Source of the DNA: Baaleninema simplex PCC 7105 | GTDB taxonomy: Bacteria; Cyanobacteriota; Cyanobacteriia; Cyanobacteriales; Geitlerinemataceae | DNA: 64,000 bases | Assembly (NCBI RefSeq): GCF_000332355.1 | Contig: NZ_KB235957.1 | Coordinates: forward strand, 66,069-130,068 | Direction of reading: 5' to 3' | In this document: piece after piece, positions 63,277-64,000 of the stretch | How positions within the stretch are numbered: the stretch's first letter is position 1 | Layout of the letters: every line of letters begins with the position of its first letter | Program-made: the position numbers and the translations under genes | The notes under the pieces: generated by a model | The model's input: the letters and a program-made list of their open reading frames with translations, nothing else | The model's database searches: none | Told to the model about the DNA's origin: nothing

Positions 63277-63687
63277 ATGGAACCGATCGAATGGGGACTG
63301 GTGGCGATCGCGGCGGTGATGTTGAAAAAAGCCGCTGAAACTACCAGCGAGACGGTGACTAAAGATATGCTGGCGGCGGCGTTGCCTCCCGTCAAGTCTG
63401 CCGCCACAAAACTCTCGACGCAGTTGCGCGATCGCGTGAGTCAGTTCGGCGATCGCGTACAGAAGCGGCTTCCGGCGGAAGCAAACCCCTTCGACAATCC
63501 GGAACTGTTGGCGGAAATGGTAGAAGTGGAAGTCGAAGATCCTGAAATGGCGGCGGTTGTGGAGGAAGTCGAGGCGCAACTTCCGCCTATTGAAATTAAG
63601 ATCGATCGCCGCAAGCAACAAGGTATCGTGATAAACGACAGCGCCACGGCGAACTTCAACCAAAAAATCGAGCAAAATTTCAGCTAG
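63277..63687 (+). CDS. Bell-like effector with C-terminal amyloid-type motif
   Basis: 136 residues. The N-terminal amphipathic or membrane-active helix (EPIEWGLVAIAAVMLKKA), a helical bundle with two acidic helices (NPELLAEMVEVEVEDPE) and a Q/N-rich C-terminus (RRKQQGIVINDSATANFNQ) resemble bacterial 'Bell' domain proteins, proposed relatives of HeLo/MLKL-type pore-forming death effectors. The last ~25 residues match the start of the next gene at KQQGI..NDS...Q..Q.F. I prefer the ATG at 63277 over 63226. Seven bases separate it from the following start. The family call is by architecture, not by a search. Confidence 0.6.
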   Translation: MEPIEWGLVAIAAVMLKKAAETTSETVTKDMLAAALPPVKSAATKLSTQLRDRVSQFGDRVQKRLPAEANPFDNPELLAEMVEVEVEDPEMAAVVEEVEAQLPPIEIKIDRRKQQGIVINDSATANFNQKIEQNFS

Positions 63688-63694
63688 AACGGCG

Positions 63695-64000
63695 ATGACG
63701 GGCGATCGCAAACAGCAAGGCATCAACGCCAACGACAGCACGAAGGTCGATATCGCGCAGGTGGTGCAGCACTTCGCACCCCCCGAATCGCGCGACCGAA
63801 CTGAAACCAAACTACTCGACGCCGTAAAAAACGAAGTGGCGGGACGGTTGGCGCAATCCCTCCACCAGCGCGTTTACGTGGAACTCGACAAAACCGAAGA
63901 TTCCACCCAAGTTGTACCCCCTTGGAGCCTGGACGTAAAACTCGGGAATGCGTCGAGCCAACGATGTCCCGAGGGAATCCACATCGTCGATATCTTCGAC
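63695..64000 (+). CDS. N-terminus of an NLR-like (NACHT/STAND) NTPase, partial
   Basis: 102 codons with no stop before the window ends. The start carries the shared motif (GDRKQQGINANDSTKVDIAQ), then a linker region (KLLDAVKNEVAGRLAQSLHQ ... VELDK ... VPPWSLDVKLG ... IVDIFD) that, in proteins I remember from cyanobacteria, directly precedes the Walker A of NACHT-type NTPases. The P-loop itself would lie just beyond position 64000. The upstream gene ends 7 bases before the ATG, so the two are co-transcribed and possibly co-translated. Confidence 0.65.
   Translation, partial: MTGDRKQQGINANDSTKVDIAQVVQHFAPPESRDRTETKLLDAVKNEVAGRLAQSLHQRVYVELDKTEDSTQVVPPWSLDVKLGNASSQRCPEGIHIVDIFD

Overview
The window comes from a cyanobacterial chromosome. 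The octamer GCGATCGC and its core CGATCG (HIP1) are scattered through almost every gene. The gene families are typically cyanobacterial: Tic20-like membrane proteins, a PatA-type response regulator, CHASE2/DUF928/CHAT genes, the rpsP-khpA-phoH order, MiaE, and a membrane PIN-TRAM protein. Low-complexity repeats between genes and many multidomain cyclic-nucleotide enzymes suggest a filamentous, Oscillatoriales-like organism, but that rank is inference. I saw no rRNA, tRNA, tmRNA or CRISPR array.

Layout. 1-1157: a possible group II intron 5' end running off the left edge, a small zinc-ribbon protein and a gene-poor stretch. 1158-8485: oligopeptidase B and an ABC ATPase (minus strand), then sppA, a CHASE4 adenylate cyclase and a Uma2 nuclease-like gene (plus strand). 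8525-18658: a minus-strand run with cryptochrome-DASH, a membrane protein of unknown role, a decayed iscB element with its omega-RNA-like leader, a DUF6282 hydrolase, RNase III fused to an NYN-like domain, a PhzF isomerase, a VWA protein, and a coupled pair of a membrane helix-turn-helix protein and a P-loop ATPase. 18659-20258: a genomic scar where a Uma2 gene and an ISL3 transposase truncate each other. 20259-34581: acetyl-CoA synthetase, then a minus-strand signalling block CHAT > DUF928 > CHASE2-GGDEF > CHASE2-PAS-cyclase > CHASE2-GGDEF, interrupted by an apparently intact TnpB element.

34829-42638 (plus strand): PatA-like regulator, bifunctional Nnr repair enzyme, and a 1464-residue secreted nuclease or phosphatase with an RTX tail. 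42945-45750 (minus strand): tlyA, phoH, khpA and rpsP, a translation and RNA-quality cluster. 45927-49671: a fumarylacetoacetase-family enzyme, two Tic20 paralogues, a glutathionyl-hydroquinone reductase and miaE. 50718-62065: GAF-GAF-PAS adenylate cyclase, hemW, PIN-TRAM protein, a CHASE4 hybrid histidine kinase with two receivers and an HPt domain, and a VWA protein. 62443-64000: nanE, then a small helical protein and the start of a large protein that looks like an NLR/NACHT-type NTPase.

Two themes stand out. Second-messenger signalling is unusually dense: three class III cyclases, two GGDEF enzymes and one phosphorelay kinase, with related CHASE4 or CHASE2 sensors. The right edge holds the most interesting candidate system. 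The C-terminus of the small helical protein and the N-terminus of the adjacent NLR-like protein share a short motif (KQQGI..NDS...Q..Q.F). That is the layout of bacterial amyloid-signalling (BASS) effector/NLR pairs thought to mediate regulated cell death. The NTPase domain itself lies beyond the window.
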